NCBI GenBank assembly: GCA_025359885.1
Contig: JANYDG010000027.1
Span: 1 to 64,000, forward strand
From: Acidobacteriota bacterium
GTDB taxonomy: Bacteria; Acidobacteriota; Terriglobia; Terriglobales; Acidobacteriaceae
Length of the DNA stretch: 64,000 nucleotides
Reading direction: 5' to 3'
The translations under genes were made by a program, and so were the position numbers. Positions 18,464 to 27,139 of this stretch are shown here, piece after piece (the first letter of the stretch is position 1; each line of letters begins with the position of its first letter). The notes beneath the pieces are model-generated. The model had not been told where the DNA came from, did not search any database, and worked only from the letters and a program-made list of their open reading frames with translations.

Positions 18464-19569
18464 CGTGTCGCCTCCCGCACTGTACCGCCCGCTGCCTTTT
18501 GACCCGCGTACTGAAATACCTGTACCCGTCGATTGAATGAATCCACCACAAACACCTTGTCATCATGGTCGATGAACATGCCGGAAGGCAGTTGGAACTC
18601 CCCGGCATGCGTTCCCTTCGTGCCAAAGGAGTAAAGTAACGCTCCCGCGCGGTTGAACACCTGCACCGCTCCCCACAAAGCGTCCACCACATACAGATCG
18701 CCTTCCGAATCGACGCTCACCGCCTTCGGCCGGAACATCGCCCCAGTCGAGTCGCCCGTCTTGCCGATCGCGTACTGAAAGGCGCCGCCGCGGTCAAACA
18801 CCTGCACGCGAAAGTTCATCGCATCCACCACCAGCAGGTTTGGCCCGCTCAATCGAATTTCGGTCGGCAGGTTGAATTCACCCTCGCCCTCCCCCGTCTT
18901 CCCAATCTTTTCAAGGACGGTCCCCTGCATGTCCAACACAAAAACCTGGTCGCGCAACGTGTCCGTTACATAGATCCGCTGTTCCGCCGAGTCGACAGCA
19001 ATGCCGGTAGGGCGCTTGAAATAACCCTCACCACCCTTCAGGCTGCCAATCGCCCGCACAAACTTGCCACTCGCCGCAAAAACAAAGATCTTGCCCGCCT
19101 CTGAATCCGTGACATAGATGTTGTCCTGGGCATCGACAGCAACACATTGTGGTGTCGTCATGGGGTCTTTGCCCTTTTCCCTGCGCTCGATGAACTTGTA
19201 CTTGCGCTGTGCAAAATCAAAGATATGCACTCCCGATGCCCCAGGGTCGGTCACAAGAATGCGTCCCCGCGAATCAGTCGCGATGCCATACGGCCGCACC
19301 AGAAAACGGTAATCCGGTGCCCCGGCAACCACATCCACCAGCTTGGTCCAAAATCCCCGATTCAGATTTACCTCCGCTTCAGATCTGAAACTGTGCTCCC
19401 AGGTAAGCTTGCGGCCTCCATCCAGCGACATCTCCCACTGTTCCGACGCAACGGCTGGCTTCAATTTGGGCGCAGCCAATATCCAACACGGCAACAGCGC
19501 CAGGTACGCCAAAACGAGACCTGCGCTCCTGCCGTGATGAAACCATCGAATTAGAAAAAGTTGAACCAA
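18460..19569 (-). CDS. Secreted six-bladed NHL beta-propeller protein
   Basis: 369 residues from a TTG start (GGGGA upstream), overlapping the end of the beta-barrel gene by 19 bases and the start of the 12-heme cytochrome by four. The N-terminal hydrophobic stretch AGLVLAYLALLPCWILA is a signal peptide or anchor. Six NHL blades are seen: PYGIATDSRGRILVTD, PQCVAVDAQDNIYVTD, PTGIAVDSAEQRIYVTD, PTEIRLSGPNLLVVD, PKAVSVDSEGDLYVVD and PSGMFIDHDDKVFVVD. Tight overlaps mean it is translated together with the barrel and cytochrome, so it is likely part of, or an assembly factor for, the same complex. It is a paralogue of the NHL gene at the operon's end. Confidence 0.85.
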   Translation of the reverse strand: MVQLFLIRWFHHGRSAGLVLAYLALLPCWILAAPKLKPAVASEQWEMSLDGGRKLTWEHSFRSEAEVNLNRGFWTKLVDVVAGAPDYRFLVRPYGIATDSRGRILVTDPGASGVHIFDFAQRKYKFIERREKGKDPMTTPQCVAVDAQDNIYVTDSEAGKIFVFAASGKFVRAIGSLKGGEGYFKRPTGIAVDSAEQRIYVTDTLRDQVFVLDMQGTVLEKIGKTGEGEGEFNLPTEIRLSGPNLLVVDAMNFRVQVFDRGGAFQYAIGKTGDSTGAMFRPKAVSVDSEGDLYVVDALWGAVQVFNRAGALLYSFGTKGTHAGEFQLPSGMFIDHDDKVFVVDSFNRRVQVFQYAGQKAAGGTVREATR

Positions 19570-21383
19570 CGTGATATCCCCATGTAATACGAAGAAATAA
19601 TCTCTGGCTTGGAACCGGTGCTGCCAAAACCCTGTTCCATCCGCGCATACCCACTGATCAGGTTCAGCTTGCGCAGCCGGTACTGCAGCAGCACGTTGTA
19701 TTGGCTGTTTTCATTGGCTGACGAAATACTGTTGCTGAACGTATTGCTCGTGGATCTGGCATAGGTGCCCGCCAGGATCAGCTTCTTGATCGGCGTGCTC
19801 GATACCCCGATCGAATAGCTCTTTCCACCAAACAGACTCACCAGGCCAGGGGGCAAAACCGGCGGCGGTACCGGCACGCCAACCAGCCCCGTTCCCGTCA
19901 AAAGCGCTTCGCCATCTGACTTTGAATAATTCCCGGAAGCCGTCAGCAGCGAACCATACCCCACGCTTGCGCTGTACGACTGGCTGCTGTTCGAGAGCCC
20001 GGCCTGGTCCGTCAAAGCCGTCCGAGAGCCGCCCGCTCCCGCGCTGATATTCAGCAGGCCCCAGTTGCGACGCAAGCTCCCCGAGTAAAAATAAAACGAA
20101 TTCGTATACGTCACCAGCAGCGTCTGAGCATTTTGCGCATAGCTGAATGCCTCATTCACATGCCATCCCAGCACCACGTTGGAGTAGTTCTCAGTCGCTG
20201 AAAAACCAACCGTGTCCTGGCCGTTCTGGTCCGCAGAGTTGGCCGTCACACTCACCGCCGTATTGATAATCCCGTTCAAAAGCTTGTGGGCATACGTCGC
20301 GCTGCCCCCCAGTGAGGTAACTCCGTAATCCCGCCCGGAAAATGACTGTGTCCGGCGCTCAACATACGCTGAAGTCTGCAAATTGATTTGCGGAGAATAC
20401 GACGCAACCCCCATCAGGTCCAGCGAATTGGAAGACTGATTCGAATCCAGTTTCTGACTCGCCCCGCCTGCCGAAATCACTGACTGGATAATTTCGCCCG
20501 CCAGGTTGTCCGAGTAGCTCCCCGTCGCCGTCAGTGACAGCCTGTTCATTGGGTGCACGCCCGCCGTCGCATTCACCGTGTCAATTGTTCCGCTCGAACT
20601 CGCTCCCAGATAGTTGGTCTTCCATGTTGAACGATTGACACCACCCGTTAACGAACCATGCAGCGGAAGCAGGTGCGAAAGATTCGCCCCATAGGCATTG
20701 TTGTCAGAGTGTATCTCCAGTGTCGAACCAGCCACCACGGGCGGAATCCGAGATTGGCCCGCACCGTTGGTAAAGTAACCTCCCACATTGAAACCCGACC
20801 ACGCATAGCCCGAATGCAGATTCAGCGAACGAAATGAATTCTTCCCGGAGCTGTTTGACCCGTATACCGAATACGCGCTCGTCCCTCGCTGGTAGCCCGC
20901 TGAAAGACTAGGCACATTCGGCAGATTCTCGCTCCAGTTCACGCCAATCGTGTCACTGTTTCCGTGGGTCACATAGTTCGAAAGTCCAGGAACTGCAAAG
21001 TTTCCCTCGCTGTTGTAAGCCTTTGAATAGGTGAAGGAACCTGGAAATCTGCTGCCTGCAAAGATATTCGCGCTCACGTTCACGCCGCTTGCATCAGAAA
21101 TCGACTGAAAATTGGAATTCGCTCGCGACTGGTTCAGATAAGGCGAAACGTTATAGGAGAGGAAATTAGGACTATGGAAGGATCCAGACAGCGCTGCCGC
21201 ACCTCCAACCGACCATCCATGCGAGGATCCGGTCAGGTTGCCATAATTCGCCGTATATCCAGTCGAGATTGTCCCGGTCGCGCGGTTGCTTGTTTCACCC
21301 AGCCGGATCTGCGCAGCAACGGGGATTGCAAGCACCAGAAGCACTGCACCTAAAAACCTCGTGATAGGAAAAGACCGCACCAC
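19551..21383 (-). CDS. Outer membrane beta-barrel protein of cytochrome operon
   Basis: 610 residues from a GTG start, with a signal peptide (FLGAVLLVLAIPVAAQ). The mature protein is rich in Ser, Asn, Gly, Tyr and Thr, with many alternating-hydrophobic strands (for example LSYNVSPYLNQ, FTYSKAYN, SLTATGSYSDN, VVLGWHVNEAFSY). It ends in MGISRWFNFF, a terminal Phe as recognised by the BAM machinery. It has no TonB plug. By size and context it could be the porin-like sheath or channel of a porin-cytochrome conduit, or the export channel for a cytochrome filament. The barrel assignment is inferred from composition and C-terminus; I do not recognise a named family. Confidence 0.75.
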   Translation of the reverse strand: MVRSFPITRFLGAVLLVLAIPVAAQIRLGETSNRATGTISTGYTANYGNLTGSSHGWSVGGAAALSGSFHSPNFLSYNVSPYLNQSRANSNFQSISDASGVNVSANIFAGSRFPGSFTYSKAYNSEGNFAVPGLSNYVTHGNSDTIGVNWSENLPNVPSLSAGYQRGTSAYSVYGSNSSGKNSFRSLNLHSGYAWSGFNVGGYFTNGAGQSRIPPVVAGSTLEIHSDNNAYGANLSHLLPLHGSLTGGVNRSTWKTNYLGASSSGTIDTVNATAGVHPMNRLSLTATGSYSDNLAGEIIQSVISAGGASQKLDSNQSSNSLDLMGVASYSPQINLQTSAYVERRTQSFSGRDYGVTSLGGSATYAHKLLNGIINTAVSVTANSADQNGQDTVGFSATENYSNVVLGWHVNEAFSYAQNAQTLLVTYTNSFYFYSGSLRRNWGLLNISAGAGGSRTALTDQAGLSNSSQSYSASVGYGSLLTASGNYSKSDGEALLTGTGLVGVPVPPPVLPPGLVSLFGGKSYSIGVSSTPIKKLILAGTYARSTSNTFSNSISSANENSQYNVLLQYRLRKLNLISGYARMEQGFGSTGSKPEIISSYYMGISRWFNFF

Positions 21384-21501
21384 TCAACGCCATCCTTAAC
21401 ATCTCTCGTGTAGGATTCCGCATCTTCAATCCTGACCGAGCCCTCCGGATCTAATTGCTTTTCCTGGGCCGATGATGACTTCTGGCTCCTTTCGACATTG
21501 A

Positions 21502-22530
21502 CTAAAGCTCTTCGACCTTCGCGTTCTGTCGCAGCTTCTTGTCCAGCGCAGCCTGCACCTGGTTGCTTCTCGCCTGTTGCAGCTCCTTTTGCAACTGTGT
21601 CCGTACCTCTGCAAATCTTGTTTGACCTGCCGGGGTGTGCGCCTGCAGCCGCACGATTGTGTAGGCCTGCTCCACCTGCAGCAGATCGCTCACATCATTC
21701 GGGTGCATCGCAAGCAGCGCCTTCACCACCTGGGGAGCCAATTCATCCACCCCAACAGGCTTGTGTTGGCCCATCATCACCCGGTAGTCGTCGTCAGAGA
21801 GCTTCTCCGCCAGCAGCCCAAAATCGTCCGCCGTCTTTGTTCCCTTCGCCTGTCGCAGCGCGTTCTCGGCCCGGGTCCGAGCTTCCTTCAACTGCTCGGC
21901 TGTCGCCTTTGCCGGGGGTAGAATCGAAATTGTCTGGAAAGTAAACGCCTCAGGATGATGAAAGCGAGCCGCGTTTTTGTCGTAGTAGGCTCGTATCTCC
22001 GCCGCCGTAACCACGCTCTTATCCTGGACCTGCAACTTGAGATACGCTTCAATCAACAGCGATCGCCGTATCTTTTCCCGCAAAAGTGGAGTGGATCCGT
22101 GAAAATCGTTCTGCAGAAAAGCGTTGTACTCGGCCGGCGTAGCAAACTGCTTCCGAAATTCTGCCTCGGCAGCCTGTAGCTTTGACGGCGCTACCGTCAT
22201 TTTCCCCCGCAGCGCCTCCTGGTACACCAGCTCTTCAAAAATGATCATCTGCAGCGCGCCATCGCGAATCTGCTTTTCCAACTCCTTCGGGATACCGTTA
22301 TGCTGCTTCGCATAAGGAAAGATCGCGTACTCCTCGCGAACCAGGTCCACGTCCGTCAGTATCGCGCTGTTCACCCGCACAACCGGCTTGCCAGAGAATA
22401 AGAGTGTGCTTTTCGCCGAACCTTGGGAAGGAGATTTTTGAAACACGGTAGGTGTATGGGAAGACACCTGTGCAACACACAATGGAACTGAAAATGAAAG
22501 AAATACGGTAAGTAAGGTTGTGCTCTTCAT
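21502..22530 (-). CDS. Periplasmic PpiC/SurA-type peptidyl-prolyl isomerase
   Basis: 342 residues from ATG22530. The in-frame extension upstream covers the terminator and is rejected. The signal peptide MKSTTLLTVFLSFSVPLCVAQ is followed by a SurA-like N-terminal helical region (NSAILTDVDLVREEYAIFPYAK, KLQAAEAEFRKQFATPAEYNAFLQ). A parvulin domain follows (about residues 190-300, including FHHPEAFTFQTISILPP, DFGLLAEKLSDDD, PVGVDELAPQVVKALLAMHPNDVS and YTIVRLQ). It is the first gene of the operon that encodes the barrel, propellers and two large cytochromes. A chaperone role for these exported proteins or for the neighbouring tetraheme cytochrome is likely. Its place matches the isomerase (OscH) of nanowire assembly clusters. 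Confidence 0.85.
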   Translation of the reverse strand: MKSTTLLTVFLSFSVPLCVAQVSSHTPTVFQKSPSQGSAKSTLLFSGKPVVRVNSAILTDVDLVREEYAIFPYAKQHNGIPKELEKQIRDGALQMIIFEELVYQEALRGKMTVAPSKLQAAEAEFRKQFATPAEYNAFLQNDFHGSTPLLREKIRRSLLIEAYLKLQVQDKSVVTAAEIRAYYDKNAARFHHPEAFTFQTISILPPAKATAEQLKEARTRAENALRQAKGTKTADDFGLLAEKLSDDDYRVMMGQHKPVGVDELAPQVVKALLAMHPNDVSDLLQVEQAYTIVRLQAHTPAGQTRFAEVRTQLQKELQQARSNQVQAALDKKLRQNAKVEEL

Positions 22531-22549
22531 TGGTTTGACCCCCGTTCTG

Positions 22550-22585
22550 AAAAAAGAGGGAGGGGGAAAACTGCTACCCCCTCCC
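22550..22585 (-). terminator. Strong rho-independent terminator after tetraheme cytochrome gene
   Basis: On the minus strand GGGAGGGGG pairs perfectly with CCCCCTCCC around a 10-base loop, followed by TCTTTTTT. It starts 15 bases after the tetraheme cytochrome stop. It separates that gene from the isomerase operon, so the cytochrome can be made at a much higher level than its companions. Confidence 0.9.
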
Positions 22586-22600
22586 ATCATCGTTCAACAT

Positions 22601-23479
22601 TTAGAAAGTAGTCACTGCCGTGCTGCCGGACATCTCATTGCTCTCGCCACCGTGGCACTGGCGGCAGAATTGCGCCGTCTGGTTGCTGCCAGCTGTGCCG
22701 CTCGCCGGGTTGTAAGGAGCGCGAATGAAGAACATCGTTGCATACGTTCCCGTCGGCAACCCCGACTTCGGCCCCGTGGTGACGCTCACGACGTTCATCA
22801 AATGCTGGTTGTGGCAGGTCGTGCACATCACGACGGGCGTGTTGTTGTACGCAGCTGGCCGCACAAAGAATCCGTAATTGGTCACAAACTGGCTCGACTT
22901 GGCCCCGGTCATCAGGACTGCACCCGTCGCGCTGATCGAGCAATCCCAGTCATACGGTCCGCCGCAGCCAATTACTGCACTCAGGCCTACCGGATGGTCG
23001 TTCAGATAGTTGCCAACTGTGCTGCCGTCGTTGCCAAGCAGCGTTGGGATGCTGTTCAAGGTTCCGTACGTCGCTGGCAACGTCTCGTACACCTTGTTCT
23101 TCATCATCGCGCCGGTGGCATAGTTGCCGTCATGGCAGCTAAGGCACATCAGCACGCCTGCGACATCCGGCGTGCCAGAGGTCGTGCTCGTCGGCAATAC
23201 TTCAACAACATTGCCATGCTCACTCTGACCCGTCGTGATCGTCTTGCCGTAAAGGCTACTGACGTCCTCGCCCCAAAGTGCATTGTTTCCTGAAGTTGCA
23301 TCCGCGGTTTTGGCGTTGCCGTTTCCGTAGGCGCCGCTGTGGGGTGCATGGCACGCTGTACAGCCGCGCCCGTAGTTGAGATGGGCGCCGAGGACATCAG
23401 TCGACGGCGTTGCAATCTGCGCCGCTGCAAAGCCGGTCGCCCCGAAAATCATGATCGCTAGTGCTAAACATCGTTTCAT
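22601..23479 (-). CDS. Exported tetraheme c-type cytochrome, candidate nanowire subunit
   Basis: 292 residues with a signal peptide (cut after GFAAAQ, residue 21). Four CxxCH sites: C40-TA-CH, C112-LS-CH, C219-TT-CH and C272-RQ-CH. Two extra cysteines (C172, C180) could form a disulfide. The surroundings CHAPHSG, CLSCHDG, DHPVG and CHNQH are shared with the N-terminal part of the 12-heme protein in the next operon. The size and heme number are like Geobacter OmcE and archaeal tetraheme filament cytochromes, and the adjacent genes are isomerase, barrel and propellers. It has its own strong terminator and a 373-base upstream region. Filament formation is inference; a soluble or surface-bound electron carrier is the alternative. 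Confidence 0.87.
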   Translation of the reverse strand: MKRCLALAIMIFGATGFAAAQIATPSTDVLGAHLNYGRGCTACHAPHSGAYGNGNAKTADATSGNNALWGEDVSSLYGKTITTGQSEHGNVVEVLPTSTTSGTPDVAGVLMCLSCHDGNYATGAMMKNKVYETLPATYGTLNSIPTLLGNDGSTVGNYLNDHPVGLSAVIGCGGPYDWDCSISATGAVLMTGAKSSQFVTNYGFFVRPAAYNNTPVVMCTTCHNQHLMNVVSVTTGPKSGLPTGTYATMFFIRAPYNPASGTAGSNQTAQFCRQCHGGESNEMSGSTAVTTF

Positions 23480-23852
23480 AGAATTAAGCCCCCTAGGAAC
23501 GTATACGCGTTCGGTAATTAACGACTGTCGGCGTAGTTCCCACTGGTGAACCTCCGGCGTTCGTCTCCAAAAGAATAAGGTTTATAGTCCTTTTGTAATG
23601 TGATTGCCGTCACGCTCCCTCAATGAACTTGAGCTTCTCTCATTTCTTGCCTTCGTGTGACCGTCGTCATAGTCCCGCCCGATCAGGAGTGTTCTTCTGT
23701 GTGTGTCCATTTTTCGGGTGAATGGAAGATCTGGATGAACGCAGAAGAAACCGGCCCCTGCGGTCGTCCTTCCTCCACAGCACTTCTGACGTTCGATATC
23801 GGCGAAAAAAGACTTGTAAGCAAGAGCAATTGAGCTCACGGGAGAAAACACC
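23480..23852. other. Divergent regulatory region between cytochrome and TPR genes
   Basis: 373 bases without a convincing gene. It must hold the promoter of the tetraheme cytochrome (minus) and of the TPR pair (plus). An 8-base palindrome CGTATACG lies near 23501, close to the cytochrome start. No named operator was recognised. Open frames on the minus strand here have no ribosome binding site or plausible composition. Confidence 0.4.
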
Positions 23853-24572
23853 ATGGCCAAAGAGCCAACCATGGCATCGGCTGCCATTCCTGCCTTGAAC
23901 GCGACGCACATCTGCGGCTTGGCAATTATCTGCCTGGGAATCGGTCTTGCCACCGGTTACATCTCGCCGGGCTTCCTCCCCCCGGATGCAGCCGCAAAAA
24001 CCGCTGCAAAAGCTCCTCGGCTCTCTGCCTCCGCCGGCTCCCTGGCCAACCCGCATGCGCCCAATCCACATGCGCCCACCCTGCAACAGATGCAGCTTGC
24101 AGCAGATCAGCAGGTCTCCCCACTCCGCGAAAAACTCAAGACCCATCCCAGCGACAGCGCTCTCCTCGCCCAGATCGGGGCGATCTACCACACCACCCAC
24201 CAGTTCAAGCGGGCGGCAGACTCCTATCAAAAAGCGGTTCAGGCCGATCCCCAGAATGTAGCTCTCCGCACCAGGTGGTCCGCCAGCCTCTACCGCAGCG
24301 GCGATGTCGATGGAGCCCTTACCCAATTGAACCAGGCCCTGACTCTGAGCCCCAGGGACGCAAATGCCCTCTTCGATCTCGGCATGATCAAGTTGCAGGG
24401 CAAGGGTGATGGCAAGGGAGCGCTCGTCGCATGGCAGCAGTTGCTCAAATCAAACCCGCAACTCAGCCCTGACCGCAAAACCACCGTGCTCAAACTCATG
24501 GCTGGCGTACTCACCACCCAGGGCGATCAACAGGGGATCGAAAGAGCGAGGAACAATGACCAACACAAGTAA
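23853..24572 (+). CDS. Membrane-anchored TPR protein, CcmH/NrfG-like
   Basis: 239 residues with a good ribosome binding site (GGGAGAAAACACC-ATG). A single membrane helix near residues 18-38 (ICGLAIICLGIGLATGYISPG) is followed by a linker and TPR repeats: ALLAQIGAIYHTTHQFKRAADSYQKAV, ALRTRWSASLYRSGDVDGALTQLNQAL, and ALFDLGMIKLQGKGDGKGALVAWQQLL (regions about 105-205). The pattern, including the KG-GALVAWQ helix, resembles the periplasmic TPR domain of CcmH/NrfG, which presents apocytochromes for heme attachment. It overlaps the next, paralogous gene by 17 bases. Beside a multiheme cytochrome locus, a role in cytochrome c maturation or assembly is inferred. Confidence 0.75.
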   Translation: MAKEPTMASAAIPALNATHICGLAIICLGIGLATGYISPGFLPPDAAAKTAAKAPRLSASAGSLANPHAPNPHAPTLQQMQLAADQQVSPLREKLKTHPSDSALLAQIGAIYHTTHQFKRAADSYQKAVQADPQNVALRTRWSASLYRSGDVDGALTQLNQALTLSPRDANALFDLGMIKLQGKGDGKGALVAWQQLLKSNPQLSPDRKTTVLKLMAGVLTTQGDQQGIERARNNDQHK

Positions 24573-25251
24573 GTCGGCCAGCATCTCAGTCAAAGGCATC
24601 CAATGGACAGGGAAGCGAACCGCCGTCCTCCTCGCAGCCTGCCTGCTCGTCGGGCTCGTCGGCGGCAGGTTGATTCGCAGTGCGCAAGCTTCCTCGGCCA
24701 GTTCCTCGACCACCTCCACGACCGTCGCTCCGGCTGGCAAATCAGCATTGCCCGATGCCCCGCCAGCCAATCCTGCTCAATCCATTCCTGCGCCATCCAG
24801 CCCGATTCAGTTGAAAGGCATGGCCGACGCAGAAGCTGCTCCCCAACTCGAAAAGCTCAAGTCCGAGCCCCGCAATCCTGACCTGCTCACCAGCATCGGC
24901 AACGTCTACTACGACGCCCATCAGTATCCCATCGCCATCGATTACTATCTGCGCGTCCTCAGCATCAAGCCAGCCAACGCAGCTGTGCGCACCGACATGG
25001 CCACTGCCCAGTGGTACATGGGCAATGCCGACGCGGCCATTACTGAGTTCAACAGGGCCCTCGCCTACGAACCCACAAACCCAAATACTCTCTTCAACCG
25101 CGGTCTTGTCAAGTGGAAGGGCAAGGCAGATACTGCCGGCGCAATCACAGATTGGGAAAAGCTGCTCGCTGCCAACCCAAACTACGACGCCCGAGACAAT
25201 GTCAAACAAATGATCGCCGAAGCAAAAAAACAGCAAGCCCTCAAGCCCTGA
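24556..25251 (+). CDS. Second membrane-anchored TPR protein, paralogue of upstream gene
   Basis: 231 residues from ATG24556, preceded by GAGCGAGGAACA. The longer frame upstream lies inside the previous gene and is rejected. The membrane helix TAVLLAACLLVGLVGGRLI is followed by a Ser/Thr/Ala/Pro linker and three TPR units: LLTSIGNVYYDAHQYPIAIDYYLRVL, VRTDMATAQWYMGNADAAITEFNRAL and TLFNRGLVKWKGKADTAGAITDWEKLL. It is built exactly like its neighbour, so a duplication is likely. It is followed by a strong terminator. A function in heterooligomeric scaffold or cytochrome assembly is inferred from context. Confidence 0.75.
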   Translation: MTNTSKSASISVKGIQWTGKRTAVLLAACLLVGLVGGRLIRSAQASSASSSTTSTTVAPAGKSALPDAPPANPAQSIPAPSSPIQLKGMADAEAAPQLEKLKSEPRNPDLLTSIGNVYYDAHQYPIAIDYYLRVLSIKPANAAVRTDMATAQWYMGNADAAITEFNRALAYEPTNPNTLFNRGLVKWKGKADTAGAITDWEKLLAANPNYDARDNVKQMIAEAKKQQALKP

Positions 25252-25336
25252 TGCAAAACTTGATGCAAGCCTCGATTCAAAACTTGGTCTGAATCAGAAA
25301 CGTGCCCCACGCTCACAAATCGAACCCAAAACGAAG

Positions 25337-25375
25337 AAGCCTCGAAAGACTTTTCCAGTCCTTCGAGGCTTTTTT
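25337..25375 (+). terminator. Rho-independent terminator after TPR pair
   Basis: AAGCCTCGAAAGACT pairs with AGTCCTTCGAGGCTT (one mismatch) around a 5-base loop and runs into T6. It ends the TPR operon and lies 31 bases before the convergent cytochrome stop, so it may also serve the other strand. Confidence 0.9.
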
Positions 25376-25405
25376 GTCCTGAAACGTTGATGCCACCGTC
25401 AAAGG

Positions 25406-25717
25406 CTACTTGAGACCTTTGAAGAAGGTCGCAACTTCCTTCACCTGCTCATCCGTCAGTCCAGCGACAGGCTTCATCTTGCCCTTGCCTGCCTTCACTG
25501 CAGTGCTTATCTGCTCAATCGTCAGTTTCTGCATCTCCGGGTCAGACGCCGGTTTCATCCCCATGAGCTTGGCCATGCCAGCGCTGGGCGTACCCGTTGC
25601 GCCGTGGCAACTTGCACATTTCGATTTATACGTCGCGTCGCCCGCTTGGGCAAACCCAACCGCGCTGGCAGCAAGAACTACACCAAATACCAAAGTAGAA
25701 CGGAACAATTTCGTCAT
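25406..25717 (-). CDS. Small monoheme cytochrome c (class I)
   Basis: 103 residues with a signal peptide (LVFGVVLAASAVGFAQ) and ribosome binding site AGGAG. One heme site CASCH (about residue 34), preceded by GDATYKSKC. The axial Met is likely in KGKMKPVAGLTDEQVKEVATFFKGLK, the typical end of soluble class I cytochromes. It is probably a periplasmic electron shuttle. Its position beside the multiheme locus makes it a candidate link between inner membrane and outer membrane carriers. It is transcribed alone. Confidence 0.9.
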   Translation of the reverse strand: MTKLFRSTLVFGVVLAASAVGFAQAGDATYKSKCASCHGATGTPSAGMAKLMGMKPASDPEMQKLTIEQISTAVKAGKGKMKPVAGLTDEQVKEVATFFKGLK

Positions 25718-25957
25718 GACTTGACTCCTGATGAATTTTAGAGCGAGGATGCACAGGCAGCCTCAAACGCACAGATTCTTACACACACTGCCCCACGGTG
25801 CAAACCGTTTCTACTCACTTCTCGGGATTCCCGCCCTCAAAAAGGTCAAAGATCGGCCCGCTGACGATGCTTCGCATAGCCCCAGACCATGCCGGGAATC
25901 GCCGTCAGGAGCAAGCTCGCAAATCCACTCCCGCCCATTCTTCGCTAGGATGAAACC

Positions 25958-27139
25958 ATGATGGAAGAAGTCGTCCTCGTCGCCGCCGTCCGCACTCCGG
26001 TTGGTAAATTCCAGGGCATTTTCAGCCCGCTTTCCGCCCCGCAACTCGGCGCCATCGCCGTCCGCGAAGCGGTCTGTCGCGCCGGCATCGACCCCGCCTC
26101 CGTCGACCAATGCATCATGGGCAACGTGCTCTCCGCCGGTCTCGGGCAGAATCCCGCTCGTCAAGCCGCTATTTTCGGCGGTTTAAGCCACTCCGTCTCT
26201 GCCCTCACCATCAACATGGTCTGCGGCTCAGGCCTCAAAGCTGTCTCGCTCGCCGCCCAGGCCATCCAGACCGGAAACGCTGAAATCGTCGTCGCCGGCG
26301 GCATGGAGTCCATGACCAACGCCCCCTACCTGCTGCCCCAGGCTCGTCAGGGCTACCGCCTGGGCAACGGAACGCTGGTCGACTCCGTCGTCCACGACGG
26401 CCTTTGGGACGTCTACAACAACTACCACATGGGCATCACCGCAGAAAACGTCGCCGCCAAACACAGCATCTCCCGCGAAGAGCAGGACCGCTACGCCCTC
26501 CAGTCCCATCGCCGAGCCGCCGCCGCCTGGCGCGAAGGCCGCTTCGACGCAGAGGTTACCCCGGTCGCAGTCCCCGGCAAAAAAGGCACCGTCACCACCT
26601 GCGCCAACGACGAATCCATCCGACCCGACCTGACCCTTGAAGCCCTCGCTGCTCTCAAGCCAGCCTTCAAATCGGATGGCACCGTGACCGCCGGCAACGC
26701 TCCCGGCCTCAACGATGCCGCCGCAGCACTTGTACTCATGTCGGCGCGCAAAGCAGCCACCCTCGGCATCACTCCCATGGCCACCATTCGCGCTCAGGCC
26801 ACCAGCGGAGTCGACCCCCAGTGGGTCATGCTCGCCCCCGTCACCGGCGTCCAAAAACTCCTCGCCAAACTCGATTGGCGCGCATCCTCGATCCACCTCT
26901 TCGAACTCAACGAAGCCTTCGCCGTCCAGGCCCTCGGCGTCATCCGCGAACTCGCGCTCGACCCGGCCTCAGTCAACGTCAACGGAGGCGCAGTCGCCAT
27001 CGGCCACCCCATCGGTGCCAGCGGGGCCCGGGTCCTCGTCACCCTCGTCCATGAAATGATCAGACGTGACGCGCATCGCGGCGTCGCCGCCCTCTGCCTC
27101 GGGGGAGGGAACTCAGTCGCCCTCGCCCTCGAACGATAA
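25958..27139 (+). CDS. Acetyl-CoA C-acetyltransferase (thiolase)
   Basis: 393 residues, a normal length for a biosynthetic thiolase (AtoB/PhaA/ThlA type), which joins two acetyl-CoA to acetoacetyl-CoA or does the reverse. Catalytic residues are visible: Cys89 in [11 protein letters not shown], His350 in [12 protein letters not shown] and Cys380 in [24 protein letters not shown] is the tetramer and CoA-binding block. The start is ATG25958 or the adjacent ATG25961 after AGGATGAAACC. Its 3' end overlaps the convergent nrnA-like gene by 27 bases. No neighbouring fatty acid, mevalonate or PHA gene fixes the pathway. Confidence 0.95.
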   Translation: MMEEVVLVAAVRTPVGKFQGIFSPLSAPQLGAIAVREAVCRAGIDPASVDQCIMGNVLSAGLGQNPARQAAIFGGLSHSVSALTINMVCGSGLKAVSLAAQAIQTGNAEIVVAGGMESMTNAPYLLPQARQGYRLGNGTLVDSVVHDGLWDVYNNYHMGITAENVAAKHSISREEQDRYALQSHRRAAAAWREGRFDAEVTPVAVPGKKGTVTTCANDESIRPDLTLEALAALKPAFKSDGTVTAGNAPGLNDAAAALVLMSARKAATLGITPMATIRAQATSGVDPQWVMLAPVTGVQKLLAKLDWRASSIHLFELNEAFAVQALGVIRELALDPASVNVNGGAVAIGHPIGASGARVLVTLVHEMIRRDAHRGVAALCLGGGNSVALALER

